A stretch of 33,039 nucleotides of DNA from Succinivibrio faecicola (GTDB taxonomy: Bacteria; Pseudomonadota; Gammaproteobacteria; Enterobacterales; Succinivibrionaceae): NCBI RefSeq assembly GCF_019448115.1, contig NZ_JAGFNY010000024.1:1-33039 (forward strand), given 5' to 3'. Within the stretch, counting starts at the first letter, position 1. Every line of letters starts with the position of its first letter. The notes under the pieces are model-generated. The model had not been told where the DNA came from. It did no database searches and saw only the letters and a list, made by a program, of their open reading frames with translations. A program made the translations under genes and the position numbers. This document shows, in pieces, positions 31,372-33,039 of this stretch.

Positions 31372-32748
31372 TTAATCTTTTTTAGCTGTACTACCTGCTA
31401 TATTTTCATCAAAAATATATTTATTTCCTGGTAGAACTGCATTTAGGAATATACCTGCAAGAGCAGCGATTGCCAGTGAAGTTAAAGTTACAGATGTACC
31501 GAATACAGAGAAAGTTAAACCTTCCTTAAAACCAAGTCCGCAAACAAATATTACGGCTGCAATGATAAGGTTTCTTGATTTTGATAAATCTACGCTGTTC
31601 TCAACAATATTTCTTACACCAATTGCAGAAATCATACCGTACAGGATAAATGAAATACCTCCAATAATTGCTGTAGGCATAGTAGATATGATTGCTGAGA
31701 ATTTTGGAACTATAGAAAGAATAATAGCAAGAATAGCAGCAAGTCTTACAACTTTTGGTTCATAAACTTTTGACATTGCAAGAACACCTATGTTTTCGCC
31801 ATAAGTTGTATTAGCAGGACCACCTATTAAACCTGCAAAAGATGTTGCAAGGCCGTCACCAAGCAAAGTTCTGTTAAGACCAGGATTTGCAATGAAGTTC
31901 TTTCCAACAGTTGCAGATATAGCAGACATATCACCGATATGCTCCATCATTGTAGCTGCTGCAATAGGAGCCATAACCAATATAGCAGTAAGATCAAAAT
32001 TACACATTTTGAAAGGAGGTAGGCCTATCCATGATGCATTAGCAATTGAATTATAATTAATGATTGCTGAGCCATCTGTATTTGTAAAACCAGCAATATC
32101 AAGGAAAACAGCAGCTATATATAAAAGAACAACACCCATGAGAATAGGAATCAGTTTTAGCATACCACGTCCCCATATATTGAAAACGATCACTGTAAGG
32201 ATAGCAGCTAAAGCTAAAGGCCAGTTGACAGATGAGTTAGCAACTGCAACAGGAGCAAGAGACAAACCGATACAAACAATCATAGGACCTGTTACAACAG
32301 GTGGCAAAAATCTCATAACCTTTGCTATGCCAACAGTTCTTATTACAATGGCCATTGCAATGTAAACAAGACCTGCAACTACTACACCACCACAAGCGTA
32401 GGCTGCTTTTTCATTTACATCCATATTTGCATAGATTCCGGTATTGAAATTTGCAATGGTATAAAATCCGCCAAGGAATGCAAATGATGAGCCTAGAAAA
32501 GCAGGTACCTGGAGTTTTGTGCAAAAATGGAAAATAAGTGTACCTACACCAGCACAGAAAAGAGTAACAGAAACTGTAAGACCTTCAGTAAGATCTTCTC
32601 CACAGGCATTTTTAAAAAATCCCATAACAAGGATAGGAACTAAAATAGTGGCACCAAACATGGCAAACATGTGCTGAACAGCCAAAATCAGCATTTTTCC
32701 TTTACTTAGTTCAATAGGGGGTTCTACAGATTTATCAAGATTATTCAT
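31372..32748 (-). CDS. uraA: Uracil permease (NCS2 family)
   Basis: Inner-membrane uracil:proton symporter. The 458 residues are hydrophobic with about 14 transmembrane spans, as in E. coli UraA (429). The substrate-site glutamates are present: Glu269 in MMEHIGDMSA and Glu318 in NTTYGENIGV, with the NCS2 signature PVVTGPMIVCIGLSLAPVA near 150. The pair with upp makes the uracil specificity likely rather than xanthine or urate. The leader upstream can form alternative hairpins (see the feature at 32767-32800). Confidence 0.94.
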   Translation of the reverse strand: MNNLDKSVEPPIELSKGKMLILAVQHMFAMFGATILVPILVMGFFKNACGEDLTEGLTVSVTLFCAGVGTLIFHFCTKLQVPAFLGSSFAFLGGFYTIANFNTGIYANMDVNEKAAYACGGVVVAGLVYIAMAIVIRTVGIAKVMRFLPPVVTGPMIVCIGLSLAPVAVANSSVNWPLALAAILTVIVFNIWGRGMLKLIPILMGVVLLYIAAVFLDIAGFTNTDGSAIINYNSIANASWIGLPPFKMCNFDLTAILVMAPIAAATMMEHIGDMSAISATVGKNFIANPGLNRTLLGDGLATSFAGLIGGPANTTYGENIGVLAMSKVYEPKVVRLAAILAIILSIVPKFSAIISTMPTAIIGGISFILYGMISAIGVRNIVENSVDLSKSRNLIIAAVIFVCGLGFKEGLTFSVFGTSVTLTSLAIAALAGIFLNAVLPGNKYIFDENIAGSTAKKD

Positions 32749-32766
32749 AGTAATTCTTTAAGTGTT

Positions 32767-32800
32767 GAAAAAAGATAAACGTCGATGACGTTAAAGTCAT
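32767..32800 (-). promoter_or_regulatory. Possible transcription attenuator in the uraA leader
   Basis: On the minus strand AACGTC-ATC-GACGTT (32792-32778) is a 6-base hairpin followed after four bases by a run of six T, about 20 bases before uraA. The overlapping upstream pair ATGAC/GTCAT (32800-32796 with 32789-32785) cannot form at the same time. This is the pattern of antiterminator versus terminator. The stems are short, so it is tentative. Confidence 0.4.
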
Positions 32801-32971
32801 TTTGAATTTTATCAAAATTAGAAGCTCTAATATCAAGGCAAAGTATCAAAAAGGCCGAATGCTTCAAAATGAGCTTTTAAATTCTTTATCAGTGCGTGTT
32901 TAGTGAATGAAATTTTTTTATTATTCTGAACTAATTGAGATTAAAGGAAATTTATATAAAGAATCATACCT
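32801..32971. other. uraA upstream region, nothing firm seen
   Basis: AT-rich non-coding sequence upstream of the uraA leader. It must contain the uraA promoter on the minus strand, but I could not assign clear -35 and -10 boxes. The right window edge cuts the context. Confidence 0.5.
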
Positions 32972-33006
32972 AAGATCTTTAGATAAAAGTATCAGAAGAT
33001 CTTTTT
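32972..33006 (+). terminator. Terminator-like hairpin at the right edge
   Basis: AAGATCTT-TA-GATA and TATC-AG-AAGATCTT pair over 12 of 14 positions with an AAAG loop, followed by TTT (five T in all) on the plus strand. No confirmed gene ends here; the upstream plus-strand stretch (32760-32970) has only a 33-codon frame at 32907-33008 that runs through the hairpin. It may end a short RNA. Confidence 0.35.
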
Positions 33007-33039
33007 AAAACATAAGTAGAAAATCATTAATTGATTTTC

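Noticed and set aside
32060-32365. Plus-strand ORF of 101 codons inside uraA
   Set aside because: Antisense shadow of a transmembrane gene with no ribosome site or domain.
32907-33008. Plus-strand ORF of 33 codons (MKFFYYSELI...)
   Set aside because: Short, no recognised family, poor ribosome site, and it runs through a terminator-like hairpin. Kept only as a remote possibility.

Overview
The window is a replication-origin neighbourhood of an AT-rich gammaproteobacterium. Protein sequences and gene order are clearly gammaproteobacterial: an 810-residue GyrB with the large C-terminal insertion, an E. coli-like ATP synthase operon, and an EarP/EF-P pair with Arg32. The low GC, many anaerobe-style features and the anaerobic ribonucleotide reductase operon suggest an anaerobic gut lineage such as Succinivibrionaceae. 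That family assignment is inference; no rRNA or tRNA gene is present to test it.

Layout. 1-524: truncated, stop-interrupted IS66-type transposase. 525-1193: gene-free stretch with four parS-like palindromes and the gyrB terminator. 1194-7423: gyrB, recF, dnaN and dnaA, all on the minus strand and transcribed in the order dnaA-dnaN-recF-gyrB. 7616-11368: rpmH, rnpA, yidD, yidC and mnmE on the plus strand, tightly packed with overlaps. 11451-14483: the anaerobic ribonucleotide reductase operon nrdD, a 52-residue glycyl-radical protein and nrdG (minus). 14718-16558: earP and efp (plus). 16658-17827: outer-membrane porin (minus). 17828-18425: AT-rich gene-free stretch, the best candidate for oriC. 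18426-22859: mnmG, rsmG, parA, parB. 22866-29922: atpI-B-E-F-H-A-G-D-C. 29987-32748: rsmD, upp, uraA (minus). 32749-33039: uraA leader and an unassigned end.

How the parts fit. DnaA, the beta clamp, RecF and gyrase form the replication block. ParA, ParB and the distant parS cluster form the chromosome-segregation system. RnpA, YidD, YidC, L34, MnmE, MnmG and RsmG serve RNA maturation, membrane insertion and tRNA/rRNA modification. The window looks mostly like core genome.

The strongest oddity is the ribonucleotide reductase. The NrdD polypeptide stops after its zinc-binding cysteines, and the glycyl-radical segment (RVTGYL) is a separate 52-codon reading frame between nrdD and nrdG, 78 bases downstream and in the same frame. 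A second linked oddity is a DnaA whose DNA-recognition signature is FNKDHSSV instead of the usual FGGRDHTTV, next to an origin-like region that lacks perfect TTATCCACA boxes but carries several related TKTGGRAAA-type 9-mers, partly spaced by about one helical turn. AtpB has a roughly 49-residue periplasmic insertion with four cysteines, ParB has an acidic Asn/Glu-rich tail, and the uraA leader can fold into two mutually exclusive hairpins. I saw no CRISPR array, tRNA or rRNA.
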